From positions 511,119 through 575,118 of the forward strand of contig MNCI01002682.1 of NCBI GenBank assembly GCA_015680685.1: a stretch of 64,000 nucleotides of DNA. Reading direction: 5' to 3'. The stretch's first letter is position 1. Every line of letters begins with the position of its first letter. The notes below the pieces were generated by a model, which saw only the letters and a program-made list of their open reading frames with translations, was not told where the DNA came from and ran no database searches. This DNA comes from Gnetum montanum. Lineage: Eukaryota; Streptophyta; Gnetopsida; Gnetales; Gnetaceae. The translations under genes were made by a program, and so were the position numbers. Positions 1 to 12,974 of this stretch are shown one piece after another.

Positions 1-135
1 GTTTCTGTGGTTCGGGGGCCCTCCCCTCTCGGTTGGACCTCTCCATGAGGCCCACCGCTTGTAATCGCATGTAATCTTTGTAACATACTTTTGCTCCTTT
101 AATATAATCCCGACCTATTTCTCGAAAAAAAAAAT
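1..135 (+). repeat. 3' end of poly(A)-tailed retroposon family P, copy 1 (cut by window edge)
   Basis: The segment ends in a short TTCTCG block followed by an A-run. It matches the ends of three other segments in this window: 3500-3582, the minus strand of 11099-11230, and 22770-22857. Shared blocks are a GGCCCACCG-like stretch, a TGTAATC...TGTAACAT stretch and the tail. This looks like the 3' end of a retroposon copied by a LINE-type mechanism. The body lies outside the window. It sits downstream of GnT-I exon 2, so it is probably intronic. Confidence 0.6.
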
Positions 136-1959
136 AGAAAAGTCACCAAAGACGTTTCTGATGGTCAAACTTATCAAAAAAGTTTTCTTCAATTAGGGAA
201 AACACTAAAAGGCAAAAAATCAAATTTTTAGTCATTGATAAACAGAAATCAAAAAGACTTTTCTTTTCTGCACAAGAACTCTTAAATGGAAAGTAATCAA
301 GTTAAGATATGATCTGCTACACTAATTATTCCTTCGAAGGTAATAAATTGTATTTTGAATCTATAAATAATATAGATACACATAGGAAAATTAGAAGACA
401 CAAAACAGATATGTACATTTTAAAACACAGGGAATGTTCTTCTTAAGACATAAAGAACTAAAATATTAATAAGCTCCAGGACTGATTTCTATTTCTTCAA
501 TCTGCAACTAAAGGTAAATAAAAAATTATTTTGAAAAACACAGAAGCTAGATATGCCATAACATTTACTGCCTTTATTCTGCTCATGTTTTTTAACCCCT
601 ATTCATCATGTAAAATGGTCTATACTTTTCAAAAATAAAGAAAAATATTAGTGTCTTCTAGCTTTTGAGATGTGAATGCTTAGAGCTAACACAAGAGAAA
701 TAATGAAGTGTGAATATGTAGAATGCAATAAAAACAACTCATATTGCATTTAATTGATTCAGTCAGTACATTATATATGGAGAAAAAAAACACCTCTTTA
801 TAGGTTATTTTTGGATAAGGATTTTCTCTATTTTAGGTAAAGGTTTCTTGATAACTGCAAAATGCAACCCATCCACTAAAACCACCAAACTTAGCGATGC
901 ACTTTCACATAAGTTAACAACCCACCCTTGTTTAAGATTGAAGAATAATGGCAAAGGTTCAAAATTCTTGACTTTTAGACATCTAAACCTGCATAAAAGA
1001 AGAAACAAGTATCTGTTGTATAGACCCACACTATTAGGTTCACCGTCAAAACCTGCCACCTGCTATTATTAGGTTTAAATCACTCCAAAGTCACTAAATA
1101 TCTGAATTTTCCTGTCAAATTCAGCACTCTATGCTTTTAGCCTGCCACTCCTCATAGATAATATCATAGACATCATTATCAGAAGACAGATGCTCTTTGT
1201 TATACTGGCTTAATATGGCCAGCTTATTAATTTTAAATGTTCTATAGCAAACAAGGACATCTACATTGTCATCAGAATTGCATAGTAATAACCAAATCGG
1301 TAACATCTATCAAATGTTCAGTTATTTCTTGGTAAATGTCTATACATTAGTTATGAACTTCAATAGTAGGTTCAACCCCACAAGCTTTTGAACATCATAT
1401 TTAAAGAACTAAACCAGTGAGTACCCCCTTTGTTTGCAGGAATGTGTTTTAGTTTTTACTTCTGTTGGAGCTGTTGCTCCTTTGTTTCAGCAACTTTATT
1501 TTGGGATGAAGTCCCTTTGTCCCTTTGTACCTCACTGATGATAGACGTTCTCTCTCATGTTCTGGATCATCCACTTCTTTGGACATATTTGACTTGTGTA
1601 CTTTTTGTTTTCTTTCCAAATGTGCCCCCCAACCACTATAGAATCGGGTTTTCCTATCACCTCACAAAAAAAATATAATATTTAAAGTATAAGGTTGTTA
1701 CCACTCCATGATGGAATAGCTAAACCTTTTGAATGCTATCACCATGTTGTGTGTTCCTTCTATATGTTATGTTATCTATTGATGAGACACATGATCCCCT
1801 AGGCAGCTTTTATATCTCTTCTTGGTCAATGTTGGCTCACTACAAAGTGAACTTTCTAGAATGTCACCGTAAGATTTAATATTTGATTTTGTTATAGGAG
1901 AAAAATCAAATGGTATTCTATCTCTAAACCTCGTCAGTTATCAAGAGAATCTGGTGCTC
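136..1959. other. AT-rich probable intron DNA, no recognisable gene
   Basis: This is probably intron sequence of the minus-strand GnT-I gene, because exon 2 lies at 4732-4782 and the expected exon 3 was not found to its left. A minus-strand ORF of 61 codons (1121-1306) is preceded by an AG and ends in TGA. Its composition is not obviously random, but I do not recognise it and give it no function. Nothing else is supported. Confidence 0.4.
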
Positions 1960-3582
1960 TAGAATATGGTCTTGTGGGTGGGGTAGGCCGACCTCCTACC
2001 CATGCTCCAGAGGGAGCCGGACCTTGAGCATGGCCCATTTTACATGAACTGGCAAGGGGACTACATGCTATTTCAGAGGGTGTAGATTAAACTGACAAAG
2101 GCGACAATTGTAGAGGGTTTGGGGGTGCCAGTAGGGGGTGAAACAATCCTCCCCAAGGGCCATGGTCTTCAAGATGTAGAGGATTTCTTTTATAGGCCAG
2201 TGCCCAAGACAGGGAGTGGTCAAGTTCCCAAGTTGGTGCTCCTACTGATTTAGCAAGATGCCGCCGGGCTAGTTGAACGGTTTTTTGTGCACTCTAGCAA
2301 CATTTGGAAGTTGCACAATGTGCATTTTAGTTTCTTAAGGTGCCTAAGTCTCAGGTGTGCAGTCAACCTACTGCAATTCTTTCTAGGGATGGTGTGGCAC
2401 CAAAGATGGGGCCAACACCTCAAGGCTGATTTTGGCTCTATGGAGGGCATGTTGACCTTTCGTGCCTCCACAGCCGAGGGGCAGTTTGGTCCAAATGGTT
2501 TATGGGCAAAGGTGGTCTCATTGTGCTCCACTAGTGGTGGTGGATTTAACTTAAGAGTCTAATGATCAGAAGGCTCAGTCTGGGTTGCCAAAGTTGTAGG
2601 TTGGGGAGGGTTTGTGGATAACTCTACCAAAGTTGCATGTCAAGGAGGGGTCAGGGATGGCTTTGCCTAGGGCTATTGCTGATTCCGTGCCTCAGGATCT
2701 TGAGATTGTGCTGGCCAAGGCAGCAGCTCGAGCCCGAGCAAAGGAAAGGGCCCTTGAGAGGGCAAGTAGTTGGCATAGGAAAAGGAGTTCCAACAACAAT
2801 TGGAAATGGCCAGCGCCTCCATGCAAAAGCAATCAAGAAGGAGAGGCCGCATAGGGACTTGGCTGAGGTGACAACACTAAACCAGTTGGAAGCAAAGCTC
2901 CAGCAGCATATCTAAGAGCAACTCCAAGAAGAGGTGCAGAAGCATGAGATCCAGGCAGGGGAGGACCAAGAGCAAGAGGAGATGGAGGTTGCTCAGATCC
3001 AACAACAGCAAGATCATGCACATGAGCATAATGCTAGATCTTGGCTCCAAGATGGAAGGTGCCCCTATGTGGTCATGAACATCGGCCAAAATACATCATG
3101 GAGGATGCTATGACATTACATTCACCATAGGGGGGAAGCTCCACCTAGATGGGAAGGGGGATATGAAGGAATGCGCAAGGAAAGCAGAGGCGTTTAAATA
3201 TTTTCAACAGGCCGCCACATTTGTGGATACCGAGAGGCACTAGGCTGTCCTTGATGCTATCTGCTGCGAAGAGAGGGCCATTTGCCACTGTACAGGCCTT
3301 CCCTGCCATATATAGGCAATGGGCTTGGGTTGCTGTGTCTTTTTGGTTGTTTGTTTTTCTTTGTCTAGTTTTGAGATCTATGGGGCTACCCCTAGGAATT
3401 TTTTGGATCAAGATGCCAATTTTGGATTGCTCATGAGGAATTTGAGGGGTTGGGGGATTTTTCATGGTTGGGGTATTAGGGGAGCAGAGGGGAGCAATAT
3501 CCCCCTCATTTTGTGATTGTACACGATACATGTAAATTTTGATTGCAATTAATGTAATGACCCGAACTCTTCTCAAAAAAAT
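1960..3582 (+). mobile_element. Retroposon family P, copy 2, decayed, with Q/E-rich coiled-coil ORF
   Basis: This is the longest copy of the family. A broken reading frame at about 2637-3120 encodes a Q/E-rich stretch likely to form a coiled coil, then HAHEHNARSWLQDGRCPY. The next segment, at about 3170-3260, contains KYFQQAATFVDTERH. Both blocks recur in the 11.1-11.8 kb copy (CAHEHNTR and GIQQVASFVDTEDH); the second also recurs in the 22.3 kb copy. A hydrophobic or 3'-UTR-like stretch follows, and the copy ends in TCTTCTC plus an A-run. The 5' boundary is uncertain and no target-site duplication was found. I do not recognise the protein; a LINE ORF1-like product is an inference from the poly(A) tail and 5' truncation seen in the family. 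Confidence 0.5.
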
Positions 3583-3920
3583 GATTTTTGACCGAAAAAT
3601 GCACTATAACCTTTGCTTTTTAGGAAAGATGCAAGAGATGTACATAGTGCTAAATAAATAACTTTTTATTACTGGTAAATTGCCAATTACAATATGAAAC
3701 TCTGCTGAAAGCACTAGCAATCTAGTTCTCAAAAGATTTTTGGTAGTTTAAAAAGAGTTATCATGGTCAAGTGAAAATTAATCTATAAACATAATGGAAA
3801 AGTTTTCTTCCTAATCAAACATGAGGAAACAATCTTTCAATATTCCAATCAGGATAAGGAGAGGCACTATGCCAAATATATGTTTCCATATTTTAGAAAT
3901 TTGAATCCTGAATTGGTAGA
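3583..3920. other. Probable intron DNA, nothing recognised
   Basis: AT-rich spacer between the family P copy and the SINE insertion. No ORF, repeat or RNA gene could be supported here. Confidence 0.4.
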
Positions 3921-3931
3921 AATAGTAACTA

Positions 3932-4090
3932 GGGACCATCATTGGGAGTGATGGTAAGGTGCCTGTTTCTCAAGTCGAAGACCTGGGTTTAAGCTTGGTA
4001 GCAACCACTTGAAGTTAGGCTTTCACTCATCTACCAACCCTCCCAGGACCCCGCACTGTGGCTCTGGGTGAGGATCCCTTTTTTTATAAG
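3932..4090 (+). mobile_element. tRNA-derived SINE, copy 1, with 11-bp target-site duplication
   Basis: The body carries a box-A-like GGGAGTGATGGTAAGG and a box-B-like GGGTTTAAGC, about 45 bases apart, and ends in a T/A-rich tail. It is flanked by AATAGTAACTA at 3921-3931 and 4091-4101, a direct target-site duplication. A second copy of the same family sits inverted at 6809-6980 with its own different duplication, so both are real insertions. The RNA polymerase III promoter role is known for SINEs; activity of this copy is not shown. Confidence 0.85.
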
Positions 4091-4101
4091 AATAGTAACT
4101 A

Positions 4102-4731
4102 AGAAAATTACTTTTGACTTTATTTGTTTTTTAAAAAAATTTCCTGATTTTATATGATTAATTAATGTTCTCTGAATACCTTCAGAAATCACCAGAAATA
4201 AATAGAAATCTATAGTTATTAATAATTTTACTAAATAATGTTCTCAATATTTCTCTAAATTGTCTTATGATCCTGAGCTTGCTTATGCCAATTCCAATCC
4301 AATTTGGGAACTAAGAAACAAAAAGTTTCAAAGGATTAATATGTATACTGAGGTTTTTAAAACGCTTCTTTTAGCTGATCTCTCTCTATCAAACAAAAAC
4401 AAATCAGTTCTACGGCTGACAAAGCATAGAGCCATTTTTTCACTGGTAAGACGCTAGGACTTCATGGTGCACAGGTTTGACCTTGGCACTTGTGGGTGCT
4501 ATTGTTAACTTAGTGTGTGGGTGTTCACAGTTGAGTATGAGCAGATGCTATAAACCAATTTGTATAAAGTTATATATTTGAAACCAATAATGAAAAAAAA
4601 GCTAACAGTGATATAGTAACATGATTAAGATTCAACATGAATAATACAAGAAAATGATACCTGACTAATACATCATTAAAAATATTTTATTACTTATTAG
4701 AAATACTTAAAGATGGAGGTTCAAGACATAC
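4102..4731. other. Start of intron 2 of the GnT-I gene
   Basis: On the minus strand, GTATGT follows exon 2 directly at 4731. The stretch is AT-rich. A plus-strand ORF of 65 codons at 4260-4457 has no recognisable features and is probably chance. Confidence 0.5.
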
Positions 4732-4782
4732 CGCCGCAGCAAGACGATCTGCATATTTAGATTGTGTTGCAAACAGACGCAT
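4732..4782 (-). CDS. GNTI: Exon 2 of N-acetylglucosaminyltransferase I (GnT-I)
   Basis: These 51 bases encode MRLFATQSKYADRLAAA in phase 0. They are flanked on the minus strand by a TATCAG acceptor and a GTATGT donor. Joined to exon 1 (19943-20026) the reading is ...FIFIQ-MRLFATQS.YADRL, the start of the stem region that follows the membrane anchor in plant GnT-I (CGL1 in Arabidopsis). The enzyme is a Golgi type II membrane protein that adds the first GlcNAc to Man5GlcNAc2, opening the route to complex and hybrid N-glycans. The catalytic domain exons are not in the window and must lie to the left. Too short for the ORF track; found by reading across the splice junctions. The match rests on remembered family sequence. 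Confidence 0.85.
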
Positions 4783-6808
4783 CTGATACCACAATATCAA
4801 TAAAGAATTAGACAATTAATCAAACCTGTACTTCTTTGTACCAATGAATATTATAAAAGAAAGATGGAAGAACATTATTATCTATCATTCTATGGAGGGA
4901 AAAAATTCTTGCCAACATTCTGAAAACATCTCCCCTACGTCATCATGCAATTCAAAAGTATTAATGTAACTAATATTTAAGCAACTGTGGAGCACTTAGG
5001 CCAATGGCATCATATGGTTTATTTGCTACAGAAGATGAAACAAATAAAATCATAAATTAAAAGATCATATAAAATCAAATCCTAGATTGGTAAAAGAGGA
5101 AAGCAGAGATGAAGAATAATCTCTAACAGTTTCAGGAAGATATCACAAATAGTAGTTGCTCCAACGATAAAGAAACAACTGCTTTTAATTTTCAAAGGCT
5201 TTAAATTTGAGAAAGAAATTATCAGTTTCAAATATCTATAATTAAATTTATAGAGAGAAAATTGGTAACTCAATCTTTTCAAACAATAGTATCAAGGCAC
5301 CTTGCTCATAATAAGATTACTTCCTTCATGGATGAGATTAGAAGGATAACTCCGCAAAAAGAAGAGTAAATAGAATTGGAGTTACTTAATTCAAAGCTGA
5401 ACACAATTGGTCAAAATAACATGAATCAAATAGTAGCACATAGTTTTTTACGAACGTAGCTTAAAAGTATCTATGAGAAAGTAAAACAATGATGATGACA
5501 ATTATAATCTCTAGTATGAAATGCTCATATTCACAAGAGAAGCGTCTACTGTATAATAATCCAAGTACAAAGAATACAATTTATTGAATAACGGATAACC
5601 ATATATAACTCACATTATTAACTTCAGTAGGAAGAGAAGTAACAACCACTTGTTTCTAACATAATCTGCTAACATTTTTTTCCACATTTATATCATACAC
5701 AAACCATACAGCATTTAACAAAAACAAAAGAAACGGACTATCTAATAAAGAAATTAATTCCTGCTTTCTTGAAACAAAGAGTAAATTCTATTAGCCCACA
5801 GCACTAAGCAGAAAGTAGAAGAGCTATGTAAGATCCAACTAGAAAAAATACTCAAAATAATAAAACCTAAACAACAAAAGGCACTAAGGTGTTCAGGACC
5901 ACGAATAATTATAATTAAATCAAAACATTCAAGATTCCAAGAGTTTATAATAAACAACAAGAGAAAATATACTGATATCAACAGCACCCATTGTTTAATT
6001 TCATTTTCTAGTTTCAGCACTTGATTTTTTATAATGAAAAAATAAAATAATACGAAAATAAACTCTGATAGTTTAGCACCAAAAAAGTTTATTTTTAAAA
6101 AACACCAATTTTGATTATCTTATCCAGATAGCAAGTGTAAACTTTCATATGCAAAGCTTAAAGTCCAAAAATACATTCCAAAGCTATTGCACACAATATG
6201 TGGTTGTTTGACTCAATGGATGGCTTGTGCAAATTAATATGTACTAATAGAGGTCGCTCAAAAGAAGGTTAAGCAAAGATGCTCCCTTTGTAGTGAATAG
6301 ACCGTTGTGCAATGACCATCCACTGCCTTGAACTAACCCCCTCAAGTGGGCCATGCAAACAGGGAGGTCTCATAGCCATGGGTGTTATTGCTCTATTAAT
6401 GTCAATATACATATATATCCATCTTGTCTATCTATGGTAGTTTACTAACAATGAGAGGTTCCTACAACTTCACCCTACCCTAACAAACCTAGCGTTGTCC
6501 TGTCCTGTCTATTGCATCAGCGAAGAGTATGGACACAAATGTCACAAGTGTACAGTACAATAAATAGGGGTTAGGGATTCTACAAGGTGCCGCTCCCTGC
6601 CCTACCCTTATAAACCCAATCTAATCTAATTTGAAACTACACCCACTCAGCCAAGCACTATGTCCAATAACTAAGACATCATTCTAGTTTCATGCACACA
6701 CAACACCCAAGATCCATATCTAGGAAGTAGCACTCTACAGTAACCCAAAATTGCCCAAGTCTAATCATTCTAATACAAAGAAAAAACACTAATTTCAAGC
6801 TCAACAAT

Positions 6809-6980
6809 CAAAAAGATCACCAACCAGAGGCTCAATGCTTATCCTGCTAAGGCAAGGTCCTAGGAGGATCAGTGGATAAGCAAAAGCCTAACCTCTTTCA
6901 AGTAGCTGCGCCTAGGCTCAAACCTAGGTCTTATGACTTGAGAAACAGCCACCTTACCATCACTCCAAGTGGTGGTCCTT
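6809..6980 (-). mobile_element. tRNA-derived SINE, copy 2, with 19-bp target-site duplication
   Basis: Reverse orientation relative to copy 1 at 3932-4090. On the minus strand it shows ACTTGGAGTGATGGTAAGG (box A region), then CTAGGTTTGAGCC (box B region), and an A-rich tail at the low-coordinate end. TAATTTCARGCTCAACAAT is duplicated at 6790-6808 and 6981-6999 with one mismatch. Two independent insertions with different duplications show that this family was mobile. It lies in intron 1 of GnT-I, in the same orientation as the gene. Confidence 0.88.
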
Positions 6981-9466
6981 TAATTTCAGGCTCAACAATA
7001 GCTTAGTACAAAGAAAAACAAGCAAATATTGATTGCCATAGAGAAAAATTCCAAGTAGTTTGGCGTATAAATTTTGTTCTCCTAAAATACAAACCAATTT
7101 CCAGGTTTAAATAAATAAAACCAAGGAACAAAAATAAGAAATGATAGTCAAGTGGCATGACCACAATAAAAAGACATGGCAACATCGCTTCCAAATGATA
7201 CATAAATTTTCTTTTTTATTCTTAGCCTCTCATGTTGGAACAATAAGATGTATATCGGAGAAGGACTAACCGTGTTCTTAATAAATTAAGAACATGGCTT
7301 TCCCGTGGGTTTGCCCTAAAGCCTGTAACCTCCCACCACCTAAGTGGACATGGAAGGGGCTTGAATTCAATACAGTTGGGTGGCCTAGTTTGCTTACCCT
7401 TCTAGGCTGTGGGTTTAAATCTTATGGAAGCACCCCCCACATAATGCACCTGGAATCTTATTTGTGGCTTTGGAGTACATGTTGAAGATTATTAGACAAA
7501 GAAGCCTTTATTAGGTTAGAGGTGTGCGAGACATGCCGGTAGAGCACTAGTTGAACTCAAGACTATAGCCCATGACTAAACTGCCCCAACACTATACCTC
7601 AAATTAGGTGTGTAAGAATAAATTGGCTTATAGTAATGACTCTTGTCTTATAATTTATGGGTTGAGGTTTACCTAGATTATAGGTATACTTTCAGGTTTA
7701 GGAAGATGGAGGTGGTATGTTATATAATAGACTTTATGGTATGTAACAAGTTGGGAATGTGTACTGGGAAGGCTTAGTAAATATATAGACAACATATGGA
7801 CAACTGTCTTCACCCATTCTCCCTCTACGCTGAAACAACTTTCATATTCATTAGGCACTAATCTCTCCAGCTAAGATCTTTTCTTGGATGTGTATGACAC
7901 ATGACTACCTATTTTGTTTGTCATTAAGCCTGTATTGTAAGTTATGTTTTCAAGAAGACTTGTCAACAAATGACAGGCCTTCTCAAAAAACATAACTGGG
8001 CCTTGAGACAAGCTGTATGATTGCTACATTTTATGATTAGTGTGGTGAGGTAGATTAACTTATTGGTATTGTACTGCTATTGGTGAAGATAGGTCTAACA
8101 AAAGAAAGGGCCATAACTGGTGAACAGTCAGTAACATTCTTTGCCCCCCTCCTCCCTCTACATTAAAAAGTTCGCTAGCATAGCTGATCAACCCCTCGCA
8201 AGATTTGTTAGAGACCTTGCACATATAGTAAAAGGCAAGAAAGAAAAGGTTTTGGCACCATGGTAGGGTAACTCCAAGGTCATTCCAGTTGTGCACTTAT
8301 TCCAAGAATTCACTTATTGTAACCTTAATAGTCACCCTGACCTAAAACTAAGTAGGTTCATTAGCAGCTTATAATTGATGGGGGTATACTATAATCATTT
8401 AGTACAATGAAGGCTAGTAATGAACACTAAATGGATGGATACATTAGTATAAAATGTATTTTGCCATGTTGAATGAAGGTTGGCTAGATTAGTCACAGAT
8501 CTTTCTAAACTACATCTTGCTTTTGGAGTTTCCACATACGAAAAGACTTGTTACTAGTTGGACTTTCAACTTAGACCTATCAGGACTGAATCTTCTTACA
8601 GTGTGAGCTTATCTTTAAGATGCCAAGTCTATACTTGCCGTAAGCTAACTCTAACCAGGGATCGAGTGATGATGAGTAGGAGGCATGTATCTATGGATAT
8701 GCGACTACTAGGGACCTTCCCTTTGGGCAGATGGGGAAACCCATCTCTAGCTCTGGTAGAAGGGACTGAGAAAGGGTAGTTTTGGTGGCACTAAGGGTAA
8801 AAGCTTATAAAGAAATTTTAATTGTTTAGTAAAGAGTCCTAGATTAGTGAAATGATTGTAGTGTTAACGGATTTTGGATTAGTAAATAATCATGGGAGCT
8901 ATACATAGTTTTACAATGGGGTACTGCTCTTCAATGGAAAAAAAAAAAAAGTTGCTTGCGAACATGAAACATTTGGCTTCATTCCTATGGGTTGGAGTTC
9001 CACCCTATGAAAGAATCCTTGTCCCTATCAACAATGGGTTCTTACCAATAGGAGTTGGGATGGTAGTGAAACAAGAGGGAGGTAACGTGACAAGTAATGT
9101 TTGCAGATAGTATAACAAGAAACACTTCTCCCAATATGTATGGGATGGGATAGCAGTGGTACTATTAGAATACTAGTTATTATTGTTATATATCTATATA
9201 TAGATATATAAACAAGCATGCACGATCATGCACTAGAGTAGTAAATGTGACTAGATGGATGCATTACTCCCTTGTACATGGATGAAATGGATCCCATGAT
9301 CAAGGACAAAGCTACATGGGCATACTACTGCAATGGTGAATAGACATCATCCATTTTTAGTATGCATTACTAGCATTGCATACGGAACCTTGCAAGTTGC
9401 CCGTAGTTTACCATGTAAACTACTTCTACAAGAAGGGCTACAATAGCCACTCTAAAAGTCGATTGA

Positions 9467-10461
9467 GTAACATGTAACACAATTGTGATGAACAATAATG
9501 CCTTACAAGGGCATGCTAAGCTAAGCTTGTGAGTGCGCTTGCGAAGCTTCATGCTATGGAAACAAACGTTGCAAAGATGTTACCCTATGCAATGGCTCCC
9601 TAACTTACAATGCGAAGGGGGGTTCATAAAAAAAGCATATAGGCTCACTCTGTGCTCATTCTTTAAATGAGCTTATTATAACCTTTACAACTACTAGGAA
9701 AACGAGTAACATGTAATGCAGCAACAAAGGAGGTGGTAATTATGATTATTGAAGGAAGAAAGCAACATGTTACTCTTGCAAAGAAAGCAACAAAAGAATA
9801 GTTTTTTCGATTTCTGCCTACAAGATTGCTTTCACTTGCAGTGGAGAAGTGACTTGTAGTTCATTGGACAAGTGTAAAGTCACCAACCTCATTCATGTGT
9901 GAGTGAGCTTCTTAGTCGTGAGACCACCTTGGCTGGGAATGACTAGTTTTCTAGGTGGTAACACATCCACCTAGTCAAGTTTGAACACATAATGTTGTAA
10001 GACAACCAACTTTTTTAACAAAAGTTCAAGCTTCACACCACCCCCATCAGTGATCAACTTCGAATCAATGTGTTACTAGCATCCATGAACATGTTACTTT
10101 CACATGCGTTATTCCACATGTTACCTACTTCCAAAGCTTGTGATTCGATAATTAGTTACTCCTTAACCTACATGTTACTGAAACATTCATCTTATTTGAA
10201 CCAATCTCATGTACAATGGTGCGGAAGCTCACATACATCGTAGTCTGGATAGGCCTTGTAGCTAGCATGAGGGCAGGTTCAACGCTTGGGTATGGATTAC
10301 ATGTTACTACATTTATGGCAATCTATGATGGGCATGGGCATATGTTCAACATTGTCTCTTAATTGATTTATAGGCACAACACTGCCCAGAAAGTCCATCA
10401 GTAACTAGTCGTTGTGAGCCAAGTAACATGTTCGAATGTGTTACTAATTACCTAACATGTT
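9467..10461. repeat. Cluster of ACATGT / GTAACATGTTAC palindromes
   Basis: At least nine ACATGT hexamers occur in about 1 kb, near 9469, 9708, 9764, 10089, 10116, 10169, 10299, 10427 and 10455. Most sit in the longer context GTAACATGTTAC or a one-base variant. About 0.25 would be expected by chance at equal base frequencies. The copies lie in otherwise unrelated sequence, so this is not a tandem array. Subterminal repeats of a decayed DNA transposon are one possible explanation; no transposase or terminal inverted repeats were identified. Confidence 0.5.
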
Positions 10462-11098
10462 GTCGTGTCACCCTCCATCATCCCTTGTAGAGCATGACCC
10501 CCTATGTACTAGATAACGTACGTGAAGCACTTGCAAGAGGTATGGTGATTCAAAGTACAATGGCTGGCTTCGATTCTCATTCAATATATATATGTATGCA
10601 GTGTAGTCAGTTGCATTGGGGTAGAAACTGTTACTGGTGAATCAGCCTGGAAGATGGATAAGCTCTACTTCTAGCTCTCAAAATGGGCCACAAATCAACT
10701 ACCCTTTATTTCTCTGCTATAGGTATCAAACTATCTTCACCTCCTATGTCATAAATTGTAAAAAGGAGTGAGTACATAATGTCTCAATCAATAGGATTTG
10801 AACAACTTCAATCACTTAGTCAACTTGATCAATGTACCAGCTATCATTCCTTTGCCCTTGCTATGGGCTAGGTCTAAGATTGAAAATGGAACTATGCCTG
10901 TTGGCACTAGAACTAGCCTTGCCCTCGCTACTGATGTGTTTCAATCTCAATTTCGAACCAAGAGGGATGTAGACCAAAGTGATGGATCTCCAATAGAATT
11001 TGGAAATGATAGTTTTAACAACCAAATCATGCTATGGTTTTAACCAATGGAGTAATCCTTCATCACAATTTTTTCGATATGCAAAAGAAGATAGAGCC

Positions 11099-11760
11099 CA
11101 TCACAATTTTTTCGAGAAAGTATTCGGGATGCTATAACTGAAAAATGCAAAATATGTTACAAGAGATTACAATCGGTGGGCCATCAAAAATGGCCCTTCC
11201 AAGTGGGGGTGGGGTGGGGGGAGGTGGGCGGCCCCGAAAGCCCCACACACCCCACACAAGGCAAAACAGCAAACAAAAGAAAAGGCCCCCCCCCCCCCGC
11301 GAGAAAAACCAGACGGTGGAAGGAGACCGGGGGAGCATCAACCCGGCTGAAGGGGGGGCAAGCGTCCCCCTCCCCCCAGGGCCCACCCGCACATTAAGGG
11401 TTCGTTGGCAGCTATCGGCAGGCACAGTCGGGGCGCTCCAGCTCGTGGAGGATATCAAGAGTGTTTTGATGATCCTCTGTGTCCACAAAACTGGCTACTT
11501 GCTGGATGCCCTGCATGGCCACCTCCCGTCTACTTCTGTCCGCATGGAAAGCCCCGGCATCGGGGTGGCAGCGCGCCAAGGTTTGGCGGATATATCGTCT
11601 GAGTTCAGCCCATGAGCTTTTGCAACTGATGCCAAGAGTGAGGTACAGGCAGCGCCCCCCTCTCAGCCACTATCTGGTATTGTGCTCATGGGCGCAGTCC
11701 AGCTGTCGCTGCCTCTGTTCCTCCTCCTCCTGAAGTCGGTCACGCTCCGCCAATCCAGTT
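11099..11760 (-). mobile_element. Retroposon family P, copy 3, GC-rich
   Basis: Read on the minus strand, a frame from about 11750 encodes a Q/E-rich stretch (LAERDRLQEEEEQRQRQL), then CAHEHNTR. It continues through SWAELRRYIRQTLARC, GIQQVASFVDTEDH and LDILHELERPDCACR. A GC-rich 3' region follows, then TGTAACAT, and the tail TTTCTCGAAAAAA ends near 11110. The same protein blocks occur in copies 2 and 4. One in-frame stop interrupts the frame after the HEHN block. A 17-base direct repeat (11061-11077 and 11099-11115) flanks the tail side, but no matching duplication was seen at the 5' side, so the boundaries are approximate. Plus-strand ORFs across this interval are antisense shadows. Confidence 0.6.
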
Positions 11761-12253
11761 ATAGCGTTACTTATTTTTAGTTTTACATGTAGCAACATTA
11801 GTTATAGTGTTTATGTCTCCTTACATATTGACTAAGTATTAGGTGATGTTTCCCTAGTCACATGGTAACAATATTACTTACAATTACAAGTAATTAAATT
11901 AATCCAACTGAATTCCATATTATATAATCCAATCCCATGCTTTACGCTGGTAAATAATTGACCACCCAAAACCCTATATCTTTTTCCTATACCTCTCATA
12001 CAAGAATCTAATTGGATATAGGAAAGGGGCTTTAGCTAGGGAACAACCCTGAAGTTACCCTACCTAAGGGGGATAAAAACTACACTAAGGCATCGATGGG
12101 GAAACTAGGGACCATGGAAGCAAGAGCAAGATAACTTGTCATGAGGCTCTATTGCTCCTAAAACTAGGAATTTTTTATCCTTGTTCAAGCAGCTAGGAGG
12201 GAGTTCCAAGGGTCAAGTTCTAAGAATTTCAAAGGTGTTGTAGTAAATGTGTT

Positions 12254-12352
12254 CACGCTAGAGTCAATACACGAGCTCTAGTGGGTTTTCCTTTGCACTT
12301 GGTGTTTTTCACTAGAGTCAGTATGCACACTCTAGCGGGCTTTTGCCTTTTG
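12254..12352 (+). repeat. Two imperfect direct copies of a CTAGAGTC...CTCTAG unit
   Basis: Two units of about 43 bases start near 12254 and 12310. Each contains CTAGAGTCA followed about 18 bases later by CTCTAGYGGG, so each can also form a short hairpin. No function is proposed. Confidence 0.35.
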
Positions 12353-12974
12353 GAGAGCTTGCTTAGAAGTCTTCTCAATAGGGTTGTATCTTGACCATCT
12401 AATGGGGCAATGACGGACACTACTTTTGTAACATGAGCTATGTTGGAAGACCGGGGTAGAAAAAACCTCAGGTAAAGCAAACTTTCCATGAAAAACAAAG
12501 CCATGGTTCACACACAGGACTCTACATATTTTGTTTGTTGCTTGTTAGCTGTATTTTTTACTATTTGCATCATCCTATAATAGTTCAATAACTATTTGTA
12601 TCATCAGCTACACACTAGTCAAATGGAGTTGATGATTTCATATGAAATGAGAAAACACAAAATAGCCCTTGCAAGTATATTCTATTCTAGGAATCCTACA
12701 TATGTTCTCTTCTCAGGAGCTGACCTTTTAGTTGAGACTTCAATTAATAGGTAGCTTTGGGATCTATTCAGGTCAGGGAGCTGCAGCTAACAAACAAAGT
12801 CTTGTTATTTTGATTTGATATTCATGGTCTAGTTATGTAGACAGTTCACCAAAAGTGTGATTTTTGAGGTTGATACTTATTTCTTGGTTGACCAATTCCA
12901 ATCAGGTGCAGTGAGGCTAGTGCTAACTAAGCATTTGGGGAACATATCAAAATAGAGATATTTATGTTTTGCTA

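Noticed and set aside
1121-1306. Minus-strand ORF ending in TGA, possible terminal exon
   Set aside because: No family recognised, and it does not fit GnT-I; kept only as a remark.
7294-7485. Possible third SINE type (GGTTTAAATC box-B-like)
   Set aside because: No second copy, no target duplication and a weak box A.
11145-11615. Plus-strand ORF of 156 codons, G/P-rich
   Set aside because: It lies antisense to retroposon copy 3, whose minus-strand frame matches two other copies.
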